A stretch of 64,000 bases of DNA from Methylobacterium sp. J-077 (GTDB lineage Bacteria > Pseudomonadota > Alphaproteobacteria > Rhizobiales > Beijerinckiaceae): contig NZ_JAKSYJ010000225.1 of assembly GCF_022829365.1 (NCBI RefSeq), positions 1-64,000 of the forward strand, given 5' to 3'. A model generated the notes under the pieces. It did no database searches. It saw only the letters and a list, made by a program, of their open reading frames with translations, and was not told the origin of the DNA. Numbering within the stretch: the first letter of the stretch is position 1; every line of letters starts with the position of its first letter. The position numbers and the translations under genes were made by a program. Below, piece by piece: positions 29,619 through 39,190 of this stretch.

Positions 29619-30875
29619 GTGACAATTCTCCTCACCGGCGCCTCGGGCTTCCTCGGGGCGGCTCTCACCGCGGCGCTACTGGACCGGGGCGAGCGCGTGT
29701 TGGGCGTCGACCGGGCGCCGGCCCCGGATGCGCCCATCGGCCCTGCCTACCGCTTCGTGCGGGCCGACCTCATCCGTCCCGGCACCCTCGACGCGGCCCT
29801 CTCAGGGGAGCGGGTCGACGCCGCGATCCTCGCCGCGGCGATCACCGCCGACATCGCGCGGGAGCGGCGCGATCCGGCAGGGGTCGTGGCGATCAACGTT
29901 GGCGGGGTCGCGGATGCGGTGCGGGCGGTCGCCACCCACGGCATCCGGCGCGTTCTGGTGCTAGGATCCGGGGCGGTCTACGGCGACGAGGCCTTCACCG
30001 CGACAAGCCTCTCCGAGGATGCCACACGGCCCGAGCCACGCTCCCTCTATGCGCTCACGAAGCTATCCGGTGAGGCCATCGCTCTGCGCCTCGCCGAGGT
30101 GTTCGGGCTCGACCTCACCGCCATCCGCCTCGGCACAACCGGAGCCAGCTCGGGCATCGGCCGGGCGACCGCCCGGCTCCTGGCGGCGGAGGGAGCCCGC
30201 GTCGTGCTCGCTGACGTGTCGGAGGAGGCGCTGGAGGGTGGAGATCCGACCGCTTCCGTCATCGCCCAGGAGGGCGGTCGGGCGGTGTTCCGGCACGTGG
30301 ACATCTCCGATGCGGAGGCGGTCGACGGGCTGGTGGCCGATGCCGTGCGCGAGGGCGGCCGGCTCGATGTCATCGTCAACAACGCCTGCATCCGCCACCC
30401 CCGGTGCCTCACCGAGCTGATTGAGGCCGACTGAGACCGGATGATGGCGGTTAACCTGAAGGGCGTGCTCCTGTATTGCCGGGCAGCCGTCTGGCAGATG
30501 CTGGCGCAGGATCTCCGTGGCGAGGTGCGCGGACGCATCGTCAACCTGTCGTCGCAGCGCGGCATGATCGCGGCGCCGGACGACCTGGCCTACGGCGTTG
30601 GCAAGGCCGGGGTCGACTACATGACGCGACAGGTGGCCGCCGACTACGCTGCCGACGCGATTGTCTGCAACGCGGTTGCGCCCGGCAAGTTCGTTACCGG
30701 CCAGGGCGGTCGCCTGCTCGATCCGGCGGTGCTGGACCGTACCCGGCGACGCACGTTCTGGCCACGGCTCAGCCGTCCCGATGACGTAGCCAGGGCGGTG
30801 CTTTTCCCCGCGAGCGAGGCCAGTTTCGTCACGGGGACGACCTTGATGGTCGACGGAGGCTGCATGGCGGCTTGA
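29619..30875 (+). pseudogene. chimera of a NAD-dependent epimerase and a short-chain dehydrogenase, with an in-frame stop
   Basis: From GTG 29619 the frame begins as an NAD-dependent epimerase (TILLTGASGFLGAALTAALL, VLVLGSGAVYGDEA, SLYALTKLSGEAIALRLAEV). At LTAIRLGTTGASSGIGRAT (about 30140) it passes without a break into a classical SDR that lacks only its first strand, continuing VDISDAEAV and IVNNACIRHP. At 30432 a TGA stands where SDRs have a tryptophan (EAD-stop-DRMMAVNLKG); the same frame then runs to 30875 with YGVGKAGVDYMTRQ and the C-terminal VTGTTLMVDGGCMA. Both parents are thus incomplete: the epimerase lost its C-terminus and the SDR its start. Confidence 0.75.
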
Positions 30876-30884
30876 AGTGCGGTT

Positions 30885-31200
30885 CCTGATTGCGGGTCAG
30901 GCGTCGCGACCGATTGGTCAGCGTTTCGAACGTTGCTTCGATGCGCCAGCGCAGCAGGATCGGCCTGAAGCTTTTAGCGTCCCGCTCGCGGGTCGCGACC
31001 TGGACGTCGAGGCCTCCGGGCCGCCCGATCGAACAGCAGCCCGCGGCCTGGATGTCGTGCACGTTGGCCGCCGTGACCAGACTCGCCAGGACGAAGCCCA
31101 GCGAGCAGGTCAGGATATGGCGTTTGACGCCCTTCGTCTTCTTGTTGCCGTCGTAGCCGCGCGGTCCCGCCCGCGGACCGGACCTGCCGCCCTCCTCGGA
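30885..31200 (-). pseudogene. C-terminal remnant of an IS5-type DDE transposase
   Basis: Minus-strand frame with GYDGNKKTKGVKRHILTCSL, GFVLASLVTAANVHD and RWRIEATFETLTNRSRRL matches the second half of IS5-group transposases (second catalytic D region and the terminal Y-R/W-R-E helix with WRIEATF). The N-terminal part and the terminal inverted repeats are not seen. It marks past insertion-sequence activity next to the chimeric gene. Confidence 0.65.
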
Positions 31201-31462
31201 AGGCCAACGCACTCAGAGGGATCAAGGTCAAACAGGCTCTGAAACCAGTACGTCCACCTGGCGCGGCTTGCTCACGATCGCCTCGGGCGTCGGTCATTGG
31301 CCCATCGATTCCATCCTCTGTCGGCTCAAAATCCATACGTCAGGGCGGATCACTCCCATGGGGCCCGATCAGCGCGCCATCGCCGCCCGCCCGACATACC
31401 GGAACCCGCCGCGAGCGGGTATGACCCGATCCGGGCGGCACGCGCCCCGCACGGCATCACCG

Positions 31463-32767
<1,305 letters not shown>

Positions 32768-32838
32768 CAGACCCCTTCCGCAAGGCCGCCGGCTCAGCGA
32801 TGATGCGGCCTCCCGTTGACGGACTCGCTGCGCTCTCA

Positions 32839-32932
32839 CCGTCATTGCGAGCGCAGCGAAGCAACCTGGGGCGGCGCGCGATCTCAGACCGTAGCGTGTC
32901 CCTGGGTCGCTTCGCTGCGCTCGCAATGACGG
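32839..32932. repeat. palindromic intergenic repeat, copy A
   Basis: Arms 32839-32866 and 32905-32932 are inverted copies (28 bases, one mismatch) beginning CCGTCATTGCGAGCGCAGCG. A decayed second copy is at 36758-36851 and similarity extends some 25 bases to the left of both. This is a dispersed extragenic palindromic element. No gene is visible in 32768-32993. Confidence 0.75.
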
Positions 32933-32993
32933 CGCGGGTCGATAGGCCGAGCGCGTGAGCAGGAAACCTTAGGGTACGGCGGGAGCGGCGGGC

Positions 32994-33596
32994 ATGCACC
33001 AGACCAATGACGGCCAAGGGACGCCACCCTTAGACACGCCGGATCCGGATTTCGCCGCCCGGCACGCGCACTATCCCGAGGCGCAGATCCGAAAAATCCT
33101 GAGCGACACGCGCACCATCGCCCTGGTCGGCGCCTCCGCAAACCCGGCCCGCCCGAGCTGGATCGTGCTCAAATACCTGCTCGACCGGGGCTACGCGGTG
33201 AGTCCGGTCAATCCGGGCCTCGCCGGACGGGATCTCCTCGGGCGGCGGGTGATGGCCTCCCTCGCGGAGGTTCAAGAGCCGATCGACATGGTCGAGATCT
33301 TCCGCAATTCCGCCGCCGCCGGCCCCCTGGTGGACGAGGCGCTCGCCCTCGAGCCGCTGCCGAAGGTCATCTGGATGCAGCTCGGCGTGCGCGACGACGC
33401 GGCCGCCGCCCGGGCCGAGGCGCGCGGGCTCACGGTGATCATGAACCGCTGCCCGAAGATCGAGTACGGCCGGCTCTCGGGGGAGATCGGCTGGACCGGG
33501 GTGAACTCGCGCATCCTGACCGCGAAGAAGCCGGTGCTGGCCGGCCGGGGCGTCCAGCGGCTCACCATCGCCGAGCGGGGCAAGCGCCCGGAGTGA
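32994..33596 (+). CDS. CoA-binding domain protein
   Basis: A 200-residue protein dominated by one Rossmann-like CoA-binding domain: TIALVGASANPARPSWIVLK with the glycine-rich loop near residue 42, YLLDRGYAVSPVNPG, and VIWMQLGVRDDAAAARAEARG with VIMNRCPKIEYGR near 150. Small stand-alone proteins of this type (YccU-like) bind CoA in vitro but their role is not established. The start ATG 32994 has only a weak ribosome site. It lies upstream of the ribosomal protein pair but is separated by a promoter and a hairpin, so it is probably independent. Confidence 0.8.
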   Translation: MHQTNDGQGTPPLDTPDPDFAARHAHYPEAQIRKILSDTRTIALVGASANPARPSWIVLKYLLDRGYAVSPVNPGLAGRDLLGRRVMASLAEVQEPIDMVEIFRNSAAAGPLVDEALALEPLPKVIWMQLGVRDDAAAARAEARGLTVIMNRCPKIEYGRLSGEIGWTGVNSRILTAKKPVLAGRGVQRLTIAERGKRPE

Positions 33597-33671
33597 GCCA
33601 CGCGGTATCATAATACCACTATCTCGAAGTCATTACAAACAAATACGTTTTCGGGATTTCGATTTTCCCGG

Positions 33672-33700
33672 TTGACGGGCCGGGCGTGCCCGGCTATCCA
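33672..33700 (+). promoter_or_regulatory. sigma-70 promoter of rplM-rpsI
   Basis: TTGACG (33672-33677) and TATCCA (33695-33700) are 17 bases apart. The spacer itself contains a perfect palindrome CCGGGC-GT-GCCCGG (33680-33693). Transcription would begin near 33707. Confidence 0.65.
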
Positions 33701-33709
33701 CCGGCCGTC

Positions 33710-33744
33710 GCCGCCGCGTGCTCCCCACGCGGCGGCTCGTTTTT
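33710..33744 (+). terminator. 5'-proximal hairpin with T-run in the rplM leader
   Basis: GCCGCCGCGTG (33710-33720) and CACGCGGCGGC (33726-33736) form a perfect 11-base stem followed by TCGTTTTT. By shape it is an intrinsic terminator, yet it starts within a few bases of the predicted transcription start and lies 70 bases before rplM. It could stop read-through from the CoA-binding gene, or act in the leader as attenuator or stabiliser. Confidence 0.65.
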
Positions 33745-33813
33745 CGGCACCCCGAGGCTGTCCGCGTCCCGATCCGTCGGGGTTCTGGCGCGTCGGAACC
33801 CTGGGATCTCACC

Positions 33814-34275
33814 ATGAAGACCACCTCGCTAAAGCCCGCCGAGGTCGACAAGAAGTGGATCGTGATCGACGCGGAGGGCCTCGTCGTCGGCCGCCTCGCC
33901 TCGATCGTCGCCATGCGCCTGCGCGGCAAGCACAAGGCCGCCTACACGCCCCACGTCGATTGCGGTGACCACGTGATTGTCGTCAACGCGGACAAGGTGA
34001 AGTTCACCGGCCGCAAGTACGTCCAGAAGCGCTACTACTACCACACCGGCTACCCGGGCGGGATCAAGGAGCGCACGGCCAAGTTCATCCTCGAAGGGCG
34101 CTTCCCCGAGCGCGTCGTCGAGAAGGCCGTCGAGCGCATGCTGCCCCGCGGCCCGCTCTTCCGGCAGATCCTCGGCAACCTCCGCGTCTACAAAGGCGCC
34201 GAGCACCCGCACGTTGCCCAGCAGCCGCAGGCGCTCGACGTCGGCGCCCTCAACCGCAAGAACGTGAGCGCTTGA
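33814..34275 (+). CDS. rplM: 50S ribosomal protein L13
   Basis: A 153-residue ribosomal protein of the large subunit. It shows the L13 pattern from [20 protein letters not shown] through [18 protein letters not shown], the [10 protein letters not shown] stretch and [20 protein letters not shown] to [13 protein letters not shown] 33814 gives the family start; no upstream frame is related. rpsI follows two bases after the stop, the conserved bacterial pair. Confidence 0.97.
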   Translation: MKTTSLKPAEVDKKWIVIDAEGLVVGRLASIVAMRLRGKHKAAYTPHVDCGDHVIVVNADKVKFTGRKYVQKRYYYHTGYPGGIKERTAKFILEGRFPERVVEKAVERMLPRGPLFRQILGNLRVYKGAEHPHVAQQPQALDVGALNRKNVSA

Positions 34276-34277
34276 TC

Positions 34278-34763
34278 ATGGCGACCCTCCAGTCCCTCGC
34301 CGACCTCAACCGGGCGAATACCGGCGCGGTCGACCCCGCCAACGAGGCCCCGGTCCACGTCCAGAAGCTGGACGCGCAGGGCCGCGCCTACGCCACCGGC
34401 AAGCGCAAGGACGCGGTCGCCCGCGTCTGGATCAAGCCCGGCAAGGGCACGGTCACCATCAACAAGCGTCCGGTCGAGGTTTACTTCGCCCGTCCAGTGC
34501 TGCGCATGATCCTGCGCCAGCCGCTGGAGATCGCCGGCCGCGTCGACCAGTACGACATCAACGTCACGGTCGCCGGCGGCGGTCTCTCGGGTCAGGCCGG
34601 CGCCGTGCGCCACGGCCTCTCGAAGGCGCTGACCTACTACGAGCCGGAGTTGCGCGCGCCGCTGAAGCGCGAAGGCTTCCTCACCCGCGACGCCCGCGTC
34701 GTCGAGCGCAAGAAGTACGGCCGCAAGAAGGCCCGCCGCAGCTTCCAGTTCTCGAAGCGCTGA
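34278..34763 (+). CDS. rpsI: 30S ribosomal protein S9
   Basis: A 161-residue small-subunit protein. The N-terminal about 35 residues (ending [10 protein letters not shown]) are the extension typical of alphaproteobacteria; the core begins [20 protein letters not shown] and ends with the basic tail [17 protein letters not shown] that reaches the P-site. ATG 34278 is chosen over TTG 34272, which overlaps the rplM stop. A strong terminator follows the gene. Confidence 0.97.
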   Translation: MATLQSLADLNRANTGAVDPANEAPVHVQKLDAQGRAYATGKRKDAVARVWIKPGKGTVTINKRPVEVYFARPVLRMILRQPLEIAGRVDQYDINVTVAGGGLSGQAGAVRHGLSKALTYYEPELRAPLKREGFLTRDARVVERKKYGRKKARRSFQFSKR

Positions 34764-34790
34764 TCTGCGGCTTCATCGCTGGTTTTGAGG

Positions 34791-34820
34791 AGGGCGGTTC
34801 CTGCGGGAGCCGCCCTTTTT
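34791..34820 (+). terminator. intrinsic terminator of rplM-rpsI
   Basis: AGGGCGG (34791-34797) pairs with CCGCCCT (34810-34816), with further weaker pairing inside, and is followed directly by TTTTT. It separates the ribosomal genes from the exported dehydratase gene. Confidence 0.85.
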
Positions 34821-34940
34821 CGTGTTCGGACCGGTCTGCGCCAGGGTTGACGGCGGCACCCGAGCGCGGCCGTTCACGGGCTTGCGAAGCGCGCGGGCGA
34901 ATCGCGCGGGTCGCAGCATCCGGAAGACGGGACCGACACG

Positions 34941-35810
34941 ATGGCCGACCTGAAGCGACGTGACCTCCTCGCAGCCGGGGCCGGCGGCGCGGTCCTGCTT
35001 GCCCTGGCGGGACCGGCCCCAGCAGGGGCCGCCCCGGGTGGCGTCGTCCGGGTGAAGGGCGTCGCGATCGGCGAGGGTCGGCCCAAGATCATCGTCTCGC
35101 TCGCCGGCAAGACGCCGGACGCCGTGCTGAGGCAGGCGCTCGCGCTCGCCGGGCGCACCGAGATCGACATCGTCGAGTTGCGGGTCGATCACCTCGCCGC
35201 GGCCCTCGACCCCGCCGCCTCAGCCGCCCTGGTGGCGCCGGTCACGGCTGTCATCGGCGGCAAGCCGCTGCTCGCGACCTTCCGGACGAATCGCGAGGGC
35301 GGCGAGACTGCGATCGAGCCGCCCCGCTACGCGGCGATCTACCAGGCCCTGCTTGACACCAAGGCCGTGGACCTGATCGACCTCGAATTCGCCCTGCTGG
35401 AGGCGCCCGCGGTCGCCGCCGTGCAGAGGCGCGCGCAGGGTGCGGGCGTGGTGGTCCTGCTCTCACACCACGATTTCGGCGGCACGCCGCCGACCGAGCA
35501 CATGCTGGCCCTGCTCGAAGCGCAGGCCGCCAGGGGCGCCGACATCTGCAAGCTCGCCGTGATGCCCAAGGATGCGGGCGACGTGATTCGGCTGCTCGAC
35601 GCGACCCGTCAGATGCGGTCCCGCCACCCCGACCGGCCGCTCCTGACCATGGCGATGGGCGGGCTCGGCGCGGTGACGCGGGTCTCCGGCGCCGTGTTCG
35701 GCTCGGCCGCGACCTTCGGCAGGGTCGGGGTGGCCTCAGCCCCAGGCCAGATGGACGTGGCAGACTTGCGATCCGTCATCGACGCGCTCAGCCGCGCCCT
35801 GGAGCCTTGA
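34941..35810 (+). CDS. aroD: Tat-exported type I 3-dehydroquinate dehydratase
   Basis: A 289-residue Schiff-base enzyme turning 3-dehydroquinate into 3-dehydroshikimate. The N-terminus has KRRDLLAAGAGGAVLLALAG and an AGA cleavage-like end, a twin-arginine signal not found in biosynthetic AroD. The catalytic domain is intact: VELRVDHL and LLATFRTNREGGE, the histidine in LLSHHDFGGTPP near residue 175, the Schiff-base lysine in GADICKLAVMPKDAGDV near 204, and the C-terminal FGSAATFGRVGVASAPGQ. It is followed after 5 bases by a second Tat-exported enzyme that could use its product. Together with an exported location this argues for catabolism of quinate-derived dehydroquinate rather than aromatic amino acid synthesis. 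Confidence 0.85.
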   Translation: MADLKRRDLLAAGAGGAVLLALAGPAPAGAAPGGVVRVKGVAIGEGRPKIIVSLAGKTPDAVLRQALALAGRTEIDIVELRVDHLAAALDPAASAALVAPVTAVIGGKPLLATFRTNREGGETAIEPPRYAAIYQALLDTKAVDLIDLEFALLEAPAVAAVQRRAQGAGVVVLLSHHDFGGTPPTEHMLALLEAQAARGADICKLAVMPKDAGDVIRLLDATRQMRSRHPDRPLLTMAMGGLGAVTRVSGAVFGSAATFGRVGVASAPGQMDVADLRSVIDALSRALEP

Positions 35811-35815
35811 TACGG

Positions 35816-36715
35816 ATGAACAGACGCAGCTTCCTCGCCACCGGGATCGGTCTCGGTCTCGGCCTTGCGGTCGGTCGTGCTTCGGCGGCCCCCCTGCTTC
35901 CCGGCCCCAGCTTCATCAACACCGTGCTGCTCGGCGGATCCCCGGAGGAAAAGCTCCGCGCAGCTCGGAAAGCGGGCTTCGCTCAGGTCGAGCTCTGGAC
36001 CACGGACGTGGCCCGCGCCGAAGGCGGGGCGGCGGGCGTGCGCGCCCTCGTCGCTGAGCTCGGTCTCGGCCTCACCGACTATCAGGTGCTGCTCGATTTC
36101 GACGGGGCGCCGGGCGACAAGCGCGCCGCCAAGCGGGCCGAGGCCCTGACCATGCTCGACACCGCCGCAGCGGCGGGCGCGTCGACGGTGCTCGCCCCCG
36201 CCTCGACCGACCCGGCCTGTGATCCGGCCCGCATCACCGAGGATCTGATCTGGTTGGTGGACGAGGCGCGGCGCCGGGGCCTCCGGATCGCCTACGAGGG
36301 CCTGGCCTGGAGCACGGTCAACCCGTCGCTCGCCGGCGCGTGGGCAACGATCCGCAACCTCGATCCGCGCCATGCCGGGATCGTGGTCGACAGCTACCAT
36401 CTGTTCGTCCGCGGCGAGACGCCGACGATCCTCGGCGACATTCCGCCCGAGCGGATCTTCCTCGTCCAGTTCTCCGATATCCCCGGCCCGGTGCAGCCAT
36501 CGGATTACAGGGAGGTGGCCCGGCACGCGCGCCTGCTCCCAGGCGACGGGCGCCTGCCGCTTGCGAGCCTCATCGGAAAGCTCAGTGCAATCGATTACCG
36601 TGGACCGGTCGGGCTGGAGGTCTTCAACGATCGGCTCAAGGCCGAGTCGCCCGAGGGTGTCGCGAAGCGGGCTTACGGGGCGCTGCAGAAACTGCTGTCC
36701 GAGGGCGCCCTGTAG
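35816..36715 (+). CDS. Tat-exported TIM-barrel enzyme, probable 3-dehydroshikimate dehydratase
   Basis: A 299-residue protein of the sugar-phosphate isomerase/AP-endonuclease 2 superfamily with a clear Tat signal (MNRRSFLATGIGLGLGLAVG, ending ASA). Barrel ligands are visible in LRIAYEGLAWSTVNP, GIVVDSYHLFVRGE, IFLVQFSDIPGP, and the end DYRGPVGLEVFNDRLKAE. The order FND-type ending plus VQ.SD.P and PGDGRLPL resembles QsuB/QuiC/AsbF 3-dehydroshikimate dehydratases, which make protocatechuate. The neighbouring dehydroquinate dehydratase supports this. ATG 35816 fits the signal; TTG 35807 overlapping the previous stop is an alternative. Confidence 0.75.
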   Translation: MNRRSFLATGIGLGLGLAVGRASAAPLLPGPSFINTVLLGGSPEEKLRAARKAGFAQVELWTTDVARAEGGAAGVRALVAELGLGLTDYQVLLDFDGAPGDKRAAKRAEALTMLDTAAAAGASTVLAPASTDPACDPARITEDLIWLVDEARRRGLRIAYEGLAWSTVNPSLAGAWATIRNLDPRHAGIVVDSYHLFVRGETPTILGDIPPERIFLVQFSDIPGPVQPSDYREVARHARLLPGDGRLPLASLIGKLSAIDYRGPVGLEVFNDRLKAESPEGVAKRAYGALQKLLSEGAL

Positions 36716-36757
36716 GCTCTTCGCGACATCCGGTTGACGGTCCGACAGCGGCTTTCA

Positions 36758-36851
36758 CCGTCATCGGGAGCGTCGCGAAGACCCTACAGGGCAGCGCGTG
36801 ATCCCGGATTACAGGGCGTCTCCGGGCCGCTTCGCCGCGTTCGCGATGACC
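36758..36851. repeat. palindromic intergenic repeat, decayed copy B
   Basis: CCGTCATCGGGAGCGTCGCG at the left and GCTTCGCCGCGTTCGCGATG at the right are mutated counterparts of the arms of copy A (32839-32932). The bases before it (GGTTGACGG...CGGCTTTCA) also match those before copy A. It lies between the dehydratase gene and the PAS-LuxR gene. Confidence 0.6.
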
Positions 36852-36950
36852 ACGTGGTACGATCGCTCGGGCGATCCGATCCCGACTTACCTACGCTCCC
36901 GCACCACGCCGGCCGATTACTGTCCTAAGTAAAATATACCAGCCAAACGA

Positions 36951-38498
36951 TTGCGCACAACGGAACAACTGGGTCCGCCGCCTGTTACCCGCCGCCGATC
37001 CAGTCCGGGTCGCATCAGGCGAGGCATCCGAACTACCGTGACCGCGGGCGTCGACAGACACGAGCTGAGGCAGATCATCGCCGGCCTGACCGAGGGCGTG
37101 ATCCTGGTCGAGCCGGACCAGACGATCACCTGGGCCAACGACGCGGCGCTGGCCATGCACGGCGCCGGCAGCCTGGAGGAGCTCGGCGAGACCGTCGACG
37201 CCTATCGGGACCGGTTCTCCGTCCGCTACCGCAACCACCGGCTGCCCGAGCATTACCCGATCGAGCGGGTGGTCCGGGGCGAGACCTTCCACGACGTCAT
37301 CGTCGAGGTTGTGCGCTCCGACCAGCCGGACGTCGCCTTCGTCCATTCCCTGCGCAGTCTGGTCGCCACCGACCGGGCCGGGCAGCCGAGCTGCCTCGCG
37401 CTGATCCTCCAGAACGTCACGCCGCAATTCGAGGCCGAGGAGCGGTTCGAGAAGACCTTCAACGCCAACCCGGCGCCGGCCGTGATCACCCGGCTGTCCG
37501 ACCTGCGCCACGTCAAGGTCAATGCCGGCTTCCTGGAGATGACCGGCCACACCCGCGACGGGGTGATCGGGCGCAGCGTCTACGAGGTCGACGTACTAGC
37601 CGAGGCCAAGCAGCGCGAGCTGGCGGTGACGCGGCTCAACGCGGGCGCGACCATTCCCCAGATGGAGGCCCGGTTGCAGCTCCCGGATGGCGGGACCCGC
37701 TTCGTCATCGTGGCCGGCCAGCCGATCGAGATGGGCGATGAGCCGTGTATGCTCTTCACCTTCGCGGATCTGGAGCTGCGTAAGAAGGCCGAGACCTCAC
37801 TCCGCCAGAGCGAGGCGCGCTTCGCCACCGCGTTCCGGATGACGCCGGTGCCGACGCTGCTTGCCCGGGCCGACGGCTTCACCGTCACCGCCGTCAACGA
37901 GGCCTTCCCGCGGGTCTTCGGCTACGGCCAGGACAAGGCCGTCGGCCGCTCCGCCGAGGAGATGGGCCTGTGGGTCTCGGAATCCGCCCGGGGGAAGTTC
38001 GAAGCCACGGTCCGACGCACCGGCTACGTGCTCGGCCTTGAGACGTGCATGCGCCACGAGGACGGGACCGAGATCGACTGCCTTGTCTCGGCCGAGCGGG
38101 TGGTGATCGGCGAGGACGATTACGTGCTGGCGGTGCTCCAGGACATCACCGAGCGCAAGCGCTCCGAGCGCGAGCTGTTCACCGCGATCGAGACCGTGAT
38201 GGCCGATACCTCGTGGTTCAGCCGCGGCCTGATCGAAAAACTCGCCGGCCTGCGCCATCCGGGCCGCGACAGCACCGACGAGGGCGTCCAGAGCCTCACG
38301 GTCCGGGAGCGCCAGATCCTCGGGCTGGTCTGCGCCGGCCTCTCGGACGAGGCCATCGCCAAGCGGCTGAGCCTGTCGCGCAACACCGTGCGCAACCACG
38401 CCGCCGCGCTCTACCGCAAGCTCGGCGTCCACAAGCGCACGGAGGTGATCGTCTGGGGCCGGGACAACGGCTTCACCACGCGGGAAGCCAGCACATGA
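36951..38498 (+). CDS. PAS-sensor transcription regulator with LuxR-type helix-turn-helix
   Basis: A cytoplasmic regulator of up to 515 residues. Three PAS-like modules can be placed at about 38-155 (VILVEPDQTITWANDAAL), 160-280 (PAPAVITRLSDLRHVKVNAGF, with the following ADLELRKKAE linker) and 285-400 (FRMTPVPTLLARADGF, ending AVLQDITERKRSERE). The DNA-binding end LTVRERQILGLVCAGLSDEA with LSLSRNTVRNHAAALYRKLG is of LuxR/FixJ type. No phospho-acceptor domain is present, so the PAS modules presumably sense directly. The start is unsure: TTG 36951 lacks a ribosome site; GTG 37038 is possible. AT-rich sequence at 36920-36945 probably carries the promoter. Confidence 0.8.
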   Translation: MRTTEQLGPPPVTRRRSSPGRIRRGIRTTVTAGVDRHELRQIIAGLTEGVILVEPDQTITWANDAALAMHGAGSLEELGETVDAYRDRFSVRYRNHRLPEHYPIERVVRGETFHDVIVEVVRSDQPDVAFVHSLRSLVATDRAGQPSCLALILQNVTPQFEAEERFEKTFNANPAPAVITRLSDLRHVKVNAGFLEMTGHTRDGVIGRSVYEVDVLAEAKQRELAVTRLNAGATIPQMEARLQLPDGGTRFVIVAGQPIEMGDEPCMLFTFADLELRKKAETSLRQSEARFATAFRMTPVPTLLARADGFTVTAVNEAFPRVFGYGQDKAVGRSAEEMGLWVSESARGKFEATVRRTGYVLGLETCMRHEDGTEIDCLVSAERVVIGEDDYVLAVLQDITERKRSERELFTAIETVMADTSWFSRGLIEKLAGLRHPGRDSTDEGVQSLTVRERQILGLVCAGLSDEAIAKRLSLSRNTVRNHAAALYRKLGVHKRTEVIVWGRDNGFTTREAST

Positions 38499-38805
38499 GC
38501 TGAACGATACCGGTATGATTTTACTATTGATCTGACGAAATCAGATCCCAACTGCGGTATCGCTCACAAACGATCCGCAAACCCGAATTTCGAAGGCGAG
38601 ACCATCCGAGCAGGCAACCCCCGGCGCGGTCTCGGGTTCACTCATCAGAGCCCACGGCCCGCGACGCAGCATCGCCGCGACGAGCCGGCCCCGCACATCT
38701 CGCAGAAGTCCGCCGCCAAACCCGGAATGCCGCGCCACGCGCAATCCGGGTCGAGCGGCGCACACCCACCACCCCAAACCGCAACACCCAAATAGGAGAG
38801 ACACC
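38499..38805. other. intergenic region with a hairpin (38529-38547)
   Basis: GATCTGA (38529-38535) and TCAGATC (38541-38547) enclose CGAAA, and the palindrome ATACCGGTAT is at 38507-38516. The hairpin follows the PAS-LuxR stop by about 30 bases and probably ends that transcript. The rest is the upstream region of the CsbD-like gene; a good AGGAG site is at its end, no promoter can be named. Confidence 0.5.
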
Positions 38806-39150
38806 ATGGTTGACACCGATCGCGTGACGGGAGCCGCCAAGGAATTCGTCGGCAAGGCCCAGGGCGCCGTGGGCGACCTGACTGGCTCGAAGGGCGACTC
38901 CGTCGAGGGGCGTTTCCGCGAGGCCCAGGGCTCGGCCGAGAACCTCTACGGCCAGGCCAAGGACACGGCCCGCAATGTCGCCGACGAGGCCGGGCGCTAC
39001 GCCGAGGACGCCTACGAGAATGCCGGCGACTACGCCCGCCGGGGCACCCGCGCCGTGGCCCAGCAGGTCGAGGAAAGCCCGCTCGTCGCGCTGCTGATCG
39101 CCGGTGCCGTCGGCTACGGCCTCGCCCTGCTCATGCACGCCCGCCGCTGA
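38806..39150 (+). CDS. CsbD/DUF883-like stress protein
   Basis: A 114-residue protein. The first half DRVTGAAKEFVGKAQGAVGD and GSAENLYGQAKDTARNVADE is CsbD-like, a family of small hydrophilic general-stress proteins. The second half resembles the DUF883/ElaB end: an amphipathic helix (YARRGTRAVAQQVEESP) and a C-terminal membrane segment LVALLIAGAVGYGLALLMHA with basic end RR. Such proteins sit at the inner membrane, in E. coli associated with ribosomes. It opens a run of four same-strand small membrane-related genes up to 40.9 kb. Confidence 0.8.
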   Translation: MVDTDRVTGAAKEFVGKAQGAVGDLTGSKGDSVEGRFREAQGSAENLYGQAKDTARNVADEAGRYAEDAYENAGDYARRGTRAVAQQVEESPLVALLIAGAVGYGLALLMHARR

Positions 39151-39190
39151 GCGCGGCCATCCTTTCCGAGACGACGACCAGGAGTACACA

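Noticed and set aside
33604-33617. GGTAT-CATA-ATACC palindrome after the CoA-binding gene
   Set aside because: Only five-base arms without a T-run; too weak to call a terminator or operator.
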